A stretch of DNA of 64,000 bases from Agrobacterium tumefaciens str. B6. Lineage in GTDB: Bacteria > Pseudomonadota > Alphaproteobacteria > Rhizobiales > Rhizobiaceae. Both the position numbers and the translations under genes were made by a program. This document shows, one piece after another, positions 26,416 through 40,052 of the stretch. The notes under the pieces were generated by a model. That model saw only the letters and a list, made by a program, of their open reading frames with translations. It ran no database searches and was not told the DNA's origin. Position 1 is the stretch's first letter; each line of letters begins with the position of its first letter. Location: NCBI RefSeq assembly GCF_001541315.1, contig NZ_LMVK01000003.1, positions 1 through 64,000 on the forward strand, read 5' to 3'.

Positions 26416-29118
26416 ATGCCTGACGACAATCGTGATATGCCGAGCCGACCATCGCCCGATGCGCTGCTGGAAAACGCCCGGCGCGAGGCGCGGGGCCGGT
26501 TGAAGATTTTTCTGGGCGCAGCGCCCGGCGTCGGCAAGACCTATGAAATGCTGATGTCCGGCCGGGCGAAGCTGGCGGATGGTGTGGATGCCGTCATCGG
26601 CGTCGTTGAAACCCATGGCCGCCGGGAAACCGAAACGCTGGTGCAGGGTTTCGAGATCATCCACCGCCGTCGCATCGATTATCGGGGTCAGGTGCTGGAG
26701 GAGATGGATCTCGATGCCATTCTGGCCCGTCGTCCCGCTCTGGTTCTGGTCGATGAACTGGCTCACACCAATGCCACCGGCAGCCGCCATCCCAAGCGTT
26801 ACATGGATGTTCAGGAGATTCTGGCGCGGGGCATCAACGTCTATACGACGCTGAATATCCAGCATGTCGAAAGCCTGAACGACATCGTTGCGCAGATCAC
26901 CCGCATCCGTGTTCGTGAAACGGTGCCTGACAGCATCATCGACCGGGCCGACGATGTCGAAATCATCGATATTACCCCTGACGATCTGATCAAACGCCTG
27001 CAGGATGGCAAGGTGTACCTGCCCCGCACCGCCCGGCGCGCCATCGAGAATTATTTTTCGCGCGGTAACCTGACGGCCCTGCGAGAGCTTGCCCTCCGGC
27101 GCACTGCCCAACGGGTGGATGAGCAATTGCTCAACCACATGCAGTCCCATGCCATTTCCGGCCCCTGGGCGGCGGGAGACAGGGTTCTGGTCTGTCTCGA
27201 CCATGGCGGCAATGGTCCGGGGCTGGTGCGTTACGCCCGCCGACAGGCGGATCGCCTGCGTGCACCCTGGACGGCGCTGCATCTCGATACGCCGCGTTCG
27301 CAACAATTGTCGGAGGCGGAAAAAGACCGGCTGGCGGGCACCATGCGGCTCGCGCAGCAGCTTGGCGGCGAGACGGTGACCCTGCCGGCACTGGACCTGA
27401 CCCGTGAGATCATCTCCTACGCCAATGCCAATAATTTCACGCACATCATCATCGGCCGCCCGCGAAAATCCTGGTGGCAGCGAATTTTCCAGCGTTCGCT
27501 GACGCATGATCTGATCGACCACGCGGGCGATATCAGCGTGCATGTCATTTCCGGCGACAAGAGGGAAGAAAAGCAGGGTCAAGCCGTAAAGCCCGCACCG
27601 GCGCGGTCACGCCAGTCCTTCCGGTCCTATCTCAACAGCACCCTGTTTGTCGGGCTGGCGATCGTGGTCGGCATCGTGCTCGATCAGACGCTCGATGTGC
27701 AGAACCTCGCGCTTGTTTTCCTGATGGCCGTTCTGGCGGCCGCTGTGCGCGGCGGTTTGGGCCCGGCGCTTTATGCTTCGCTGCTTGGCGCGGGCGCCTT
27801 CAACTTCTTCTTTCTGGAGCCCCGTTACACGCTGACGGTCAGTTCTCCGGACAGCCTTGTCGCTCTTTTGTTTTATTTCGGCGTGGCGCTCGTCGCCTCC
27901 AACCTCACCGTCGCGGTGCAGCGGCAGGCGGCCTCCGCGCGGGCAAGGGCGCGAACGACGGAAGATTTGTATCTGTTCTCCAAGAAGCTTTCGGTGACAG
28001 GAACGCTGGACGACGTGTTGTGGGCAGCCGCTTTCCAGATGGCCTCGATGCTGAAGGTTCGGATCGTTCTGCTTCTGCCGGAAAACAATACGATAGCGGT
28101 CAAGGCGGGATATCCGCCTGATGATACGCTTGTCGACGCCGATATTGCCGCCGCCCAGTGGGCCTGGGAACACAACAAGGCTGCGGGCAGGGGCGCAGAT
28201 ACGCTTCCCGGCGCCAAACGTCTTTATCTGCCCTTGCGCACTGGCAGTGGCGCCGTCGGCGTGGTGGGGCTGGACGATGACCGGCTCGGCCCGCTTCTGA
28301 CGCCGGAGCAGCAACGGCTGTTTGACGCATTGGCGGATCAGGCGGCACTCGCCATCGAGCGGATTCAGCTCGTCTCTGACGTCGACCGGGCAAGGCTTGC
28401 TGCGGAAACCGACCGGCTGCGCACCGCGCTGCTGACATCCATTTCCCATGACCTCAAGACGCCGCTTGCGGCTATCCTGGGTTCGGCCGGAACACTGAAG
28501 GATTTCGGCGAGGACATCCCGCCGGATGCGCGCGGCGAACTGCTTTCGACGATCATCGAGGAATCCGAGCGGCTGAACCGGTTCATCTCCAATCTTCTCG
28601 ATATGACGCGGATCGGTTCGGGCGCCATGGAGCCGAATTATGGTCTGCATTTCCTGGGCGATATGGTCGGAACCGCGCTGTCGCGCGCGGCAAAAATCGT
28701 CGTCAGGCATGAGATCGTTCTGGATATTCCATCCGACCTGCCGATGCTGAAGGTCGACCCCGTGCTTTTCGAACAGGTCCTGTTCAATCTCATCGACAAT
28801 GCCGCCAAATACGCTCCCGAACATACGACCATCGAGATTCGCGGCTGGCGACATGGCAAGAATATCTTCCTGTCTGTAGCCGATGCGGGGCCGGGTATTC
28901 CACCCGATGATACCGAGCGGGTGTTTGACAGTTTCTACCGGGTGCGCAAGGCGGACCATGTGCAGGCCGGAACGGGTCTCGGACTGTCCATCTGCAAGGG
29001 GTTTATCGAGGCCATGGGCGGGTCGATCCGCGCGGAAAACAGGCCGGGTCGCACCGGTGCGCAGTTTACCGTCAGTCTGCCGGTTCCTGCCGATGCGCCT
29101 GTAATAGATCATGATTAA
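26416..29118 (+). CDS. kdpD: Osmosensitive K+ channel histidine kinase KdpD
   Basis: Membrane sensor kinase of 900 aa (E. coli 894). Order: N-terminal KdpD domain with Walker A GAAPGVGKTYEML (about residue 34), a USP-like domain (about 250-370; HIIIGRPRKSWWQRIFQRS), four membrane helices (about 405-500; FVGLAIVVGIVLDQ, FNFFFLEPRYTL), a GAF-like region, then the DHp H-box LTSISHDLKTPLAAIL (His about 677) and HATPase with NLIDNAAKYAP, DAGPGIP and GTGLGLSICKG. It senses K+ limitation and phosphorylates KdpE. It starts 55 bp after kdpC. Confidence 0.96.
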   Translation: MPDDNRDMPSRPSPDALLENARREARGRLKIFLGAAPGVGKTYEMLMSGRAKLADGVDAVIGVVETHGRRETETLVQGFEIIHRRRIDYRGQVLEEMDLDAILARRPALVLVDELAHTNATGSRHPKRYMDVQEILARGINVYTTLNIQHVESLNDIVAQITRIRVRETVPDSIIDRADDVEIIDITPDDLIKRLQDGKVYLPRTARRAIENYFSRGNLTALRELALRRTAQRVDEQLLNHMQSHAISGPWAAGDRVLVCLDHGGNGPGLVRYARRQADRLRAPWTALHLDTPRSQQLSEAEKDRLAGTMRLAQQLGGETVTLPALDLTREIISYANANNFTHIIIGRPRKSWWQRIFQRSLTHDLIDHAGDISVHVISGDKREEKQGQAVKPAPARSRQSFRSYLNSTLFVGLAIVVGIVLDQTLDVQNLALVFLMAVLAAAVRGGLGPALYASLLGAGAFNFFFLEPRYTLTVSSPDSLVALLFYFGVALVASNLTVAVQRQAASARARARTTEDLYLFSKKLSVTGTLDDVLWAAAFQMASMLKVRIVLLLPENNTIAVKAGYPPDDTLVDADIAAAQWAWEHNKAAGRGADTLPGAKRLYLPLRTGSGAVGVVGLDDDRLGPLLTPEQQRLFDALADQAALAIERIQLVSDVDRARLAAETDRLRTALLTSISHDLKTPLAAILGSAGTLKDFGEDIPPDARGELLSTIIEESERLNRFISNLLDMTRIGSGAMEPNYGLHFLGDMVGTALSRAAKIVVRHEIVLDIPSDLPMLKVDPVLFEQVLFNLIDNAAKYAPEHTTIEIRGWRHGKNIFLSVADAGPGIPPDDTERVFDSFYRVRKADHVQAGTGLGLSICKGFIEAMGGSIRAENRPGRTGAQFTVSLPVPADAPVIDHD

Positions 29119-29166
29119 GGCACGATTGCCGGCGACAAGCGGCTATGCCGCTGAAGGAGATCGGGA

Positions 29167-29856
29167 ATGACCAATTCCGCCGTTCGTATTCTGATCATCG
29201 ACGACGAACCGCCGATCCGCAAGCTTTTGCGCGTGGGGCTGTCGACTCAGGGATATTCGGTGAGCGAAGCGATGAATGCGAAGGTCGCCATGGAGCTGGT
29301 CAGTGAGGACAAGCCGGATCTCGTCGTTCTCGATCTCGGCCTGCCGGACATGTCGGGGCATGATCTCTTGGCGAAATGGCGCGGCGAGGGCCTGGCGCTG
29401 CCGGTTATCATTCTCTCCAGCCGCACGGATGAGGCGGGTATCGTCAAGGCGCTGGAACTGGGGGCGGATGACTATATCACCAAGCCTTTCGGCATGAACG
29501 AACTCGTCGCCCGCATCCGTGTTGCTCTGCGCCATCGTCTGCAAAGCCAGGGGGAGAGGCCGGTGTTTCAGACCGGCGACCTCTCCGTCGATCTGGTCAG
29601 ACGCATCGTCCGGGTGGAGGACCGGGAGGTGAAGCTCTCGCCGAAGGAATATGACATCCTGCGGGTTCTCGTGCAGCATGCCGGCAAGGTTCTGACCCAC
29701 CGTTTCCTGCTGGAGCATGTGTGGGACGAACTGACCGACGTGCAATATTTGCGGGTTTATGTGCGCCAGCTTCGCCAGAAGATCGAAAAAATTCCGGATC
29801 AGCCCCGTTATATCCTGACGGAAACCGGTGTGGGTTATCGGCTGCAGGAGGTGTGA
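29167..29856 (+). CDS. kdpE: KDP operon response regulator KdpE
   Basis: OmpR-family response regulator of 229 aa. The receiver contains IIDDEPPIRKLLRVGL, the phospho-acceptor in DLVVLDLGLPDMSG (Asp about 53), and the conserved lysine in DDYITKPFGMNEL. The winged-helix C-terminal domain (about residues 130-229) has LSPKEYDILRVLVQHAGKVL and VRQLRQKIEKIPDQPRYI. Activated by KdpD, it turns on kdpFABC. AAGGAGA precedes the ATG. A strong hairpin begins at its stop codon. Confidence 0.95.
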   Translation: MTNSAVRILIIDDEPPIRKLLRVGLSTQGYSVSEAMNAKVAMELVSEDKPDLVVLDLGLPDMSGHDLLAKWRGEGLALPVIILSSRTDEAGIVKALELGADDYITKPFGMNELVARIRVALRHRLQSQGERPVFQTGDLSVDLVRRIVRVEDREVKLSPKEYDILRVLVQHAGKVLTHRFLLEHVWDELTDVQYLRVYVRQLRQKIEKIPDQPRYILTETGVGYRLQEV

Positions 29857-29878
29857 GGGCGTCGCGATGCGACGCCCT
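29856..29878. terminator. Hairpin between convergent kdpE and threonine aldolase genes
   Basis: AGGGCGTCGC and GCGACGCCCT form a perfect 10-bp GC-rich stem with a GAT loop, starting at the last base of kdpE and ending 6 bp before the convergent gene's stop. The following run (GATATTTC) is poor in T, so termination would rest mainly on the stem. It probably serves both strands. Confidence 0.65.
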
Positions 29879-29884
29879 GATATT

Positions 29885-30937
29885 TCAGACGGCAGCGCAG
29901 ATCGACAGGAAGTCGTCCACATCGGCCTCGGTTGTCGCGAAGCTGGTGACCATGCGGATCAGCATCTCGTCCTTGCCGACTTCTTGCGGCATGTCGCGCG
30001 GTTCCAGCCAATCATAGAACTTCGCACCCTTTGCCGTAGCAGCTTCGGCGGCAGCCTTCGGCAGAATAGCGAAAACCTCGTTCGCCGTGGTCGGCCAGGC
30101 AAGGCGGGCGCTGTTTAGCGAAGCGAAACCGGCGCGGAGCCGGTTGGCCATGGCATTGGCGTGGCCGGCGAGACCGAGCCACAGGTCGTCCTGCAGATAG
30201 GCCTCGAACTGTGCGGCAATGAAGCGTGATTTCGAAAAAAGCTGGGCGGTGCGTTTGCGCAGAAAGGAAAAGTCCCGGGCGAGCGAGGGATCGAAGAAGA
30301 CGATTGCCTCCGCGCACCAGCAGCCGTTTTTCGTGCCGCCGAAAGACAGGACGTCGACGCCGCGTTTCCACGTCATTTCGGCGGGCGTGGTGCCGAGTGC
30401 GGAAAGCGCATTGGCGAAACGCGCGCCGTCCATGTGTAGCGGCAGGCCGTTGTCTTTTGCGATTTTGGCGATGGCGTCGATTTCATCGAGCGTATAGACG
30501 GTGCCGGCTTCGGTTGCCTGCGTCATGGTGATGGCCGCGGCGCGGCCGTGGTGCACGGCATCCTGCGGATAACGGGCAATGCGTTCGATCAGGTTTTCCG
30601 GCAGCATCTTGCCGTTCGGTCCCTCGACTGCCACCATGCGCATGCCGGAAAAGAAATCTGGCGCGCCGCACTCGTCCTCGATCACATGCGCTTCGGAATG
30701 ACAGAAGGTCAGGCCGCCAGCGCGGGCAATGCTGGCCAGCGAAAGCGAATTGGCCGCCGTGCCGGTCGCGACGAAAAATACCGCGACTTCGCGTTCGAAA
30801 ATCTCGTTGAAGCGTTTTTCGATGGAGAGATCGAGTTCGCTGGTGCCATAAGCTGCGGCAAAGCGTGTGGATTCCCGCGAAAGCCGTTCGTTGACGGCCG
30901 GATGGGCGCCAGCCCAATTGTCTGAAGCAAAAAACAT
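29885..30937 (-). CDS. ltaE: Low-specificity L-threonine aldolase
   Basis: PLP-dependent enzyme of 350 aa that cleaves L-threonine or allo-threonine to glycine and acetaldehyde. It begins MFFASDNWAGAHPAV, the beta-eliminating-lyase/threonine-aldolase start. Also visible: AVFFVATGTAANSLSL (PLP phosphate), THR-aldolase HMDGARFANAL with the PLP-stacking/aspartate region, and Schiff-base lysine in LSFGGTKNGCW (about residue 207). GGAAAG lies upstream. The gene is divergent from gltB and convergent with kdpE, as a single unit. Related serine or 3-hydroxyaspartate activity cannot be excluded. Confidence 0.88.
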   Translation of the reverse strand: MFFASDNWAGAHPAVNERLSRESTRFAAAYGTSELDLSIEKRFNEIFEREVAVFFVATGTAANSLSLASIARAGGLTFCHSEAHVIEDECGAPDFFSGMRMVAVEGPNGKMLPENLIERIARYPQDAVHHGRAAAITMTQATEAGTVYTLDEIDAIAKIAKDNGLPLHMDGARFANALSALGTTPAEMTWKRGVDVLSFGGTKNGCWCAEAIVFFDPSLARDFSFLRKRTAQLFSKSRFIAAQFEAYLQDDLWLGLAGHANAMANRLRAGFASLNSARLAWPTTANEVFAILPKAAAEAATAKGAKFYDWLEPRDMPQEVGKDEMLIRMVTSFATTEADVDDFLSICAAV

Positions 30938-31306
30938 CTCTGAAGGCTTTCCGATAGCTGAGGTTCTGTTCGGGCTGTTCGAAGCGATAACGGGAAAGTT
31001 CTAGGTCGGAACATTGAGATTGGCAAATCCGGTAATGAAAGCAACGGGTCGGGCTGCTTTGCGACAAGAAAGTTTCGCACAATAGGTCAGTATCGAAACT
31101 TCGCTGCAAAATGGGGCTTTCACTAATTGGATTCGCACCCTTGCAAAATTCGCCCGTTTCTGTCAAAATCCTCGTGAATTGAGACAGCTTTGCTGTCCTA
31201 AATTTGATCGAGCCGGGTTGAATACGGATTTTGCGGGAAGCGAAAATTCGTGTCGAGCCGGATCTTCGCATGAAACCATGCAAGTAATTTTGCAGGAGGG
31301 ACAAAA
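30938..31306. promoter_or_regulatory. ltaE-gltB divergent intergenic region with palindrome
   Basis: 369 bp without a gene. It holds a perfect 6-bp inverted repeat GACAGC-ttt-GCTGTC (31183-31197), about 110 bp upstream of gltB. A further CTGTC at 31160-31164 could pair alternatively with GACAG of the same element. The gltB Shine-Dalgarno GGAGGG follows at the end. A possible sigma-54 match was considered and rejected for wrong spacing. Nothing else stands out. Confidence 0.4.
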
Positions 31307-36052
<4,746 letters not shown>

Positions 36053-36060
36053 TCCGCCGC

Positions 36061-36219
36061 GTGAGGACACTACACCAACTGGTCTCGCTGATGATCGCGG
36101 TCGCCGTTCCCACGGCGATCTACTGGACGAGCGGCGAGACCGGATTTGAATTCATCGTATTGGGGGCGGTTATTGGTTTCGCCACCTGGTACTGGGGCCC
36201 GACCGGCGCTCCGCTTTGA
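36061..36219 (+). CDS. Small membrane protein between gltB and gltD
   Basis: 52-codon ORF with a GTG start 8 bp after gltB and a stop 15 bp before gltD. GGAG lies about 10 bp upstream. It has two hydrophobic segments (LVSLMIAVAVPTAIYW and FIVLGAVIGFATWYWG) linked by a short acidic loop, so it may be a two-helix hairpin membrane protein. GOGAT subunits are soluble and E. coli has no gene here. I recognise no family. The tight packing of the operon argues that it is translated. Confidence 0.6.
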   Translation: MRTLHQLVSLMIAVAVPTAIYWTSGETGFEFIVLGAVIGFATWYWGPTGAPL

Positions 36220-36234
36220 TGTGAGGACATATAC

Positions 36235-37689
36235 GTGGGCAAGGTAACAGGTTTTCTGGAAATCGACCGGCAGGTGGGCAAGTATCAGCCCGCATCGGAT
36301 CGTATCCGCCATTTCCGCGAATTCACCATTCCGATGTCGGATGCCGAGGTGCAGAAGCAGGCGGCACGCTGCATGGATTGCGGCATTCCCTATTGTCATG
36401 GTCCGACGGGCTGTCCCGTGCACAACCAGATCCCCGACTGGAACGATCTGGTCTATAACAACAACTGGGAAGAGGCGATCCGCAACCTCCATTCCACCAA
36501 CAACTTCCCGGAATTCACCGGCCGCGTCTGTCCCGCACCCTGCGAGGAGGCCTGCACGCTGAACCTCGAGGATGCGCCGGTCGCCATCAAGACCGTCGAG
36601 CAGGCGATTGCCGACAAGGCTTACGAGCTGGGCTTCATCGTTCCGAAGCCGGCGACGATCCACACCGGCAAGAGGGTTGCCATCATCGGCTCCGGTCCCT
36701 CGGGCATGGCCGCTGCGCAGCAGCTTGGCCGCGCCGGTCACGAGGTTCACGTCTATGAGCGTGAATCCAAGCCCGGCGGATTGCTGCGTTACGGTATTCC
36801 GGATTTCAAGATGGAGAAGAACTTCATCGATCGTCGTGTCGAGCAGATCAAGGGCGAAGGCGTCACCTTCCATTGCGGCGTTAATGTCGGCGTGGATGTA
36901 ACGGTTGAAGCGCTTCTGGCCGATCACGATGCGGTTCTTTATTGCGGCGGTTCGGAAACCCCGCGCCCGGCCGGCATCGGCGGCGCCGATTTTAATGGCG
37001 TTTACGACGCTATGCCCTACCTCGTACAGCAGAACCGCCGCGTCGGCCGTGAAAACATCGACAGCATCGGCTGGCCGGCCGATCCGATCCTCGCCGGCGG
37101 CAAGCATGTCGTCGTCGTTGGCGGTGGTGATACGGCCTCTGACTGCGTCGGCACGGCTTTCCGTCAGGGTGCGGTGAAAGTCACCCAGCTCGACATCCGC
37201 CCGATGCCGCCGGAAAAGGAAGACAAGCTCGCGGTCTGGCCCTTCTGGGCAACCAAGATGCGCACCTCGTCCTCGCAGGCCGAAGGTGCCGTTCGCGAGT
37301 TCCAGGTCGCCACGCTTGAATTTGTTGGCGAAGATGGTGTTCTGACTGGCGTAAAGTGCTGTCAGGTGGATGATCGTCGCAAGCCCATCGCCGGGACGGA
37401 ATTCATCATCAAGGCCGATCTCGCCTTCATCGCCATCGGTTTCTCCGGTCCTTTCACGGACAGCGTGCTGAAGGAAATGGACGGCAAGCTGTCGCTCAAC
37501 ACCGATCGTCGCGGTTCCACCAACGTGATCGCCAACGAAACGGACTACAAGACCTCGGTCGATAAGCTGTGGGCGGCGGGCGACGTTCGTCGTGGCCAGT
37601 CGCTGGTGGTCTGGGCGATCCGCGAAGGCCGTCAGGCGGCGCGTGCGATCGATGAGGCGCTGATGGGGGCGACCGTTCTTCCGCGCTAA
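36235..37689 (+). CDS. gltD: Glutamate synthase (NADPH) small subunit
   Basis: 484-aa beta subunit that passes electrons from NADPH through FAD to GltB. Start is GTG. The N-terminal region carries the two 4Fe-4S cysteine motifs (CMDCGIPYCHG about 44 and CPAPCEEACTL about 97). The FAD site VAIIGSGPSGMAAAQQLGRA (about 149) and the NADPH site VVVGGGDTASDCVG (about 290) follow. Near the C-terminus, WAAGDVRRGQSLVVWAI completes the flavin fold. It ends the glt operon, with a strong terminator 22 bp after the stop. Confidence 0.96.
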   Translation: MGKVTGFLEIDRQVGKYQPASDRIRHFREFTIPMSDAEVQKQAARCMDCGIPYCHGPTGCPVHNQIPDWNDLVYNNNWEEAIRNLHSTNNFPEFTGRVCPAPCEEACTLNLEDAPVAIKTVEQAIADKAYELGFIVPKPATIHTGKRVAIIGSGPSGMAAAQQLGRAGHEVHVYERESKPGGLLRYGIPDFKMEKNFIDRRVEQIKGEGVTFHCGVNVGVDVTVEALLADHDAVLYCGGSETPRPAGIGGADFNGVYDAMPYLVQQNRRVGRENIDSIGWPADPILAGGKHVVVVGGGDTASDCVGTAFRQGAVKVTQLDIRPMPPEKEDKLAVWPFWATKMRTSSSQAEGAVREFQVATLEFVGEDGVLTGVKCCQVDDRRKPIAGTEFIIKADLAFIAIGFSGPFTDSVLKEMDGKLSLNTDRRGSTNVIANETDYKTSVDKLWAAGDVRRGQSLVVWAIREGRQAARAIDEALMGATVLPR

Positions 37690-37711
37690 GCACCGAAGGT
37701 AGTACGAACGG

Positions 37712-37749
37712 AAAAGGCCTGTTTGCGTCTGCAACAGGCCTTTTCTTTT
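37712..37749 (+). terminator. Rho-independent terminator of glt operon
   Basis: AAAAGGCCTGTT (37712-37723) and AACAGGCCTTTT (37733-37744) form a perfect 12-bp stem with a 9-nt loop, followed by CTTTT. It lies 22 bp after the gltD stop and 26 bp before the convergent kinase gene's stop, and may block both directions. Confidence 0.9.
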
Positions 37750-37774
37750 GTCTTCGAAAATGAGGGATTCTTCG

Positions 37775-39130
37775 TCAGCAATAGGGAAGGGTGATACGGA
37801 AGCAGGCGCCACCGGTGGAAGCATCGCTGATGGTAATCTCTCCGCCATGATAGCGGATGATCTCCTGCACGAGGTTGAGCCCGAGCCCGGTGCCGCGATC
37901 TTTAGGCCGCAGGCGGTGGAAGGCATCGAAAATCAGCTCCCGTTCCTCTTCGGGAATGCCATTGCCTTCGTCAGCTATCTCGATCACCCGGTTTGCCGCG
38001 ACCCGCATCGTGATCGTTCCGCGATTGCCGCCATGTTCGATGGCATTCTGCACGATGTTCATCAGGGCGCGCTGCAACGAGGCGTCGTCGGCAAGGGCGA
38101 GGATCGGCTCTTCCTCCGGCTCAAAGGAGAGCTCATATCCCTGTGATATGGCGAGCGGGGCCATATCGGCGACGACCGACCTGCAAAGGCCGACAAGATC
38201 AAGCGGCACCAGAGGCGCTTTCTGCCCGCCGAGACGTTGTAGATCCAGCAATTGTTCGGCCAGCACGGCAATGCGGCTGGCATCCGCCAAAATTCTGTTT
38301 CTGGCCGGGCCGTCCAGCAGCGTTTCAACGCGGGTCTGGAGAATGGCGACGGGGGTCCGCCATTCATGGGCGGCATCGAGAATGAAGCGCTTGTGCCGTT
38401 CGTAGCCGTCATCCAGCCGTTTCAGCGCGCCGTTGACGGCATGCACGAGCGGTTGCACCTCTCGTGGAATATCGCCATCCGGCAATCGATATCCACGTCT
38501 GTCGATATCTATGGTTTCCGCTGTCCGGGCAATGGCGGAAAGGGCGCGAAATTCCCTGCGGATGAGCCAGGGAATGGCGACGATCGTCACAATGGACATG
38601 AGAATGAGGACCGGCATGATCAGTATGTTTGAGAACAGCAGGACGGGGAAAGTCATGCTGAACGGGCCGCCCTTGCCGATCATGACGAATTCTCCCGCTG
38701 GCCCGGAGGCGCGACGAACGACGGCGATGCGCACCACGGCAAGATAGGAATAGGAAAGCGCCGCGTCGCGTACGTCCGAGATCCTGACGTCGCTAAGCTG
38801 TTGATCCATGTTGCTGAAGGCCTCAGGCACCTGCCCGCCCTGAACGATCTCGCCTTTTTCGCTGACGGCGACAAACCAGAAATCAGAGGTGCCGTTGCGC
38901 AGGTCGATGAACTCAGGTGTTTCCCTGAGAACCAGCCGATTATCCTTATCCCGCACGATCGCATTGGCGGTTATCTGGGCTGCCTCAGGGCTGAGCAGTG
39001 CGCTGCCCGCACCGCCACTCGACATATAGGTGATGATGGCCGCGGTAACGAAGAAAAGGCTGCCGATCTGGAACAGCAGCAATTGAATGGTGAGGCGACG
39101 TTTGAGGGATTTTCTTTTGGCCGGCTTCAT
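37775..39130 (-). CDS. Two-component sensor histidine kinase
   Basis: Membrane kinase of 451 aa. A first membrane helix (about 15-37) and a second (about 160-188, LLFSNILIMPVLILMSIV) flank a periplasmic sensor of about 120 residues. A HAMP-like region precedes the DHp helix with H-box FILDAAHEWRTPVAIL (His about 250); Trp replaces the usual Leu of HELRTP. The ATP domain has NIVQNAIEHG, DEGNGIPEEE and GTGLGLNLVQEI. Its ATG overlaps the response-regulator stop (ATGA), so the pair is co-translated. The stimulus is unknown; the overall architecture is QseC/TctE-like. Confidence 0.9.
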   Translation of the reverse strand: MKPAKRKSLKRRLTIQLLLFQIGSLFFVTAAIITYMSSGGAGSALLSPEAAQITANAIVRDKDNRLVLRETPEFIDLRNGTSDFWFVAVSEKGEIVQGGQVPEAFSNMDQQLSDVRISDVRDAALSYSYLAVVRIAVVRRASGPAGEFVMIGKGGPFSMTFPVLLFSNILIMPVLILMSIVTIVAIPWLIRREFRALSAIARTAETIDIDRRGYRLPDGDIPREVQPLVHAVNGALKRLDDGYERHKRFILDAAHEWRTPVAILQTRVETLLDGPARNRILADASRIAVLAEQLLDLQRLGGQKAPLVPLDLVGLCRSVVADMAPLAISQGYELSFEPEEEPILALADDASLQRALMNIVQNAIEHGGNRGTITMRVAANRVIEIADEGNGIPEEERELIFDAFHRLRPKDRGTGLGLNLVQEIIRYHGGEITISDASTGGACFRITLPYC

Positions 39131-39801
39131 GCGGTCGCCCTCAGCAGATAACCGACGCCACGAATGCCGTGGACTTCGAGACCCGCATTTGCGGCTGCCA
39201 GTTTGCGGCGCAAGCGGGAAATATGGGAATCGAGCGCATTGGACTGGATCTCATCATCGAAATTATAGACAGCGTCCTCGAGCAATGAGCGCAGCACCGT
39301 TCTGCCCTGCCGCCGCAACAGGGCTTCGAGGATCAGCAGTTCCCGTCTTGTCAGTGGGAGAAATTCACCCATGATACGGACTTCACGGGTTTCGAAGCAG
39401 AATTCCAGCCTGCCGAGCTTTGCTGTCATCGTGACCGCACCCGCCGGCCGGCGCATCAGGGCCCGGATGCGGGCAAGCAATTCCTCGACGGCGAATGGCT
39501 TGGCCAGATAATCGTCCGCGCCGAGATTGAGGCCATTGACCCGATCCGCAAGTGAACCCTGCGCCGTCAGCACGATGACGGGCGGGGTGACGGGCAGGAG
39601 GCGCAAATCTTCAATCAGCTGGATGCCATCGCCGTCAGGCAATTGCCGATCAAGCACAACGAGGTCGTGAACACCATCCATGATGGCGTGACGGGCAAGA
39701 TCGAGCGTGCCGACGGTATCCACGATAATATCGAACCGGTGGAGCGCGGCGGACAGGGCTGCTGCCATTTCGCGTTCGTCTTCAACAAGCAGCAGGCGCA
39801 T
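39127..39801 (-). CDS. OmpR-family response regulator
   Basis: 224-aa regulator, partner of the overlapping kinase gene. The long open frame extends further upstream, but MRLLLVEDEREMAAALS at 39801 is the canonical receiver start. Phospho-acceptor lies in DLVVLDRQLPDGDG (Asp about 51); signalling Thr and Lys are in VIVLTAQGSLADRV and DDYLAKPFAVEEL. The trans_reg_C winged helix follows (about 130-224; PLTRRELLILEALLRRQG, DSHISRLRRKLAAA). The nearest style is QseB/TctD. Target genes are not evident nearby. Confidence 0.9.
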   Translation of the reverse strand: MRLLLVEDEREMAAALSAALHRFDIIVDTVGTLDLARHAIMDGVHDLVVLDRQLPDGDGIQLIEDLRLLPVTPPVIVLTAQGSLADRVNGLNLGADDYLAKPFAVEELLARIRALMRRPAGAVTMTAKLGRLEFCFETREVRIMGEFLPLTRRELLILEALLRRQGRTVLRSLLEDAVYNFDDEIQSNALDSHISRLRRKLAAANAGLEVHGIRGVGYLLRATA

Positions 39802-40052
39802 GAATTCATCTCGGCATTGTCCGGCGTACCTTCCGGGAAGAAGGGGCGCGGGCGAAAGGCAAAAAAAGACGGCGCCGCTGACGCTACGGACGAGCGAGGC
39901 GTCGCCGTCAAATAAATATCGCCATGCAAAAGGGGGACCGGGGGTGGTGGATGGCCAATCCCGCATTCCTGCAAAGCTGTACCTACCCTGTCATGCGCGG
40001 ATTGCCTAAACATTACGCCCGCTGCGGGGCGGTCAGGCCGCTGCGAAAGTGC

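Noticed and set aside
31131..31149. Sigma-54-like TTGG...TTGCA upstream of gltB
   Set aside because: The GG-to-GC spacing is 12 instead of 10 and the -24 element is poor.
36070..37926. 618-codon minus-strand frame opposite gltD
   Set aside because: Antisense shadow covering gltD and its terminator.
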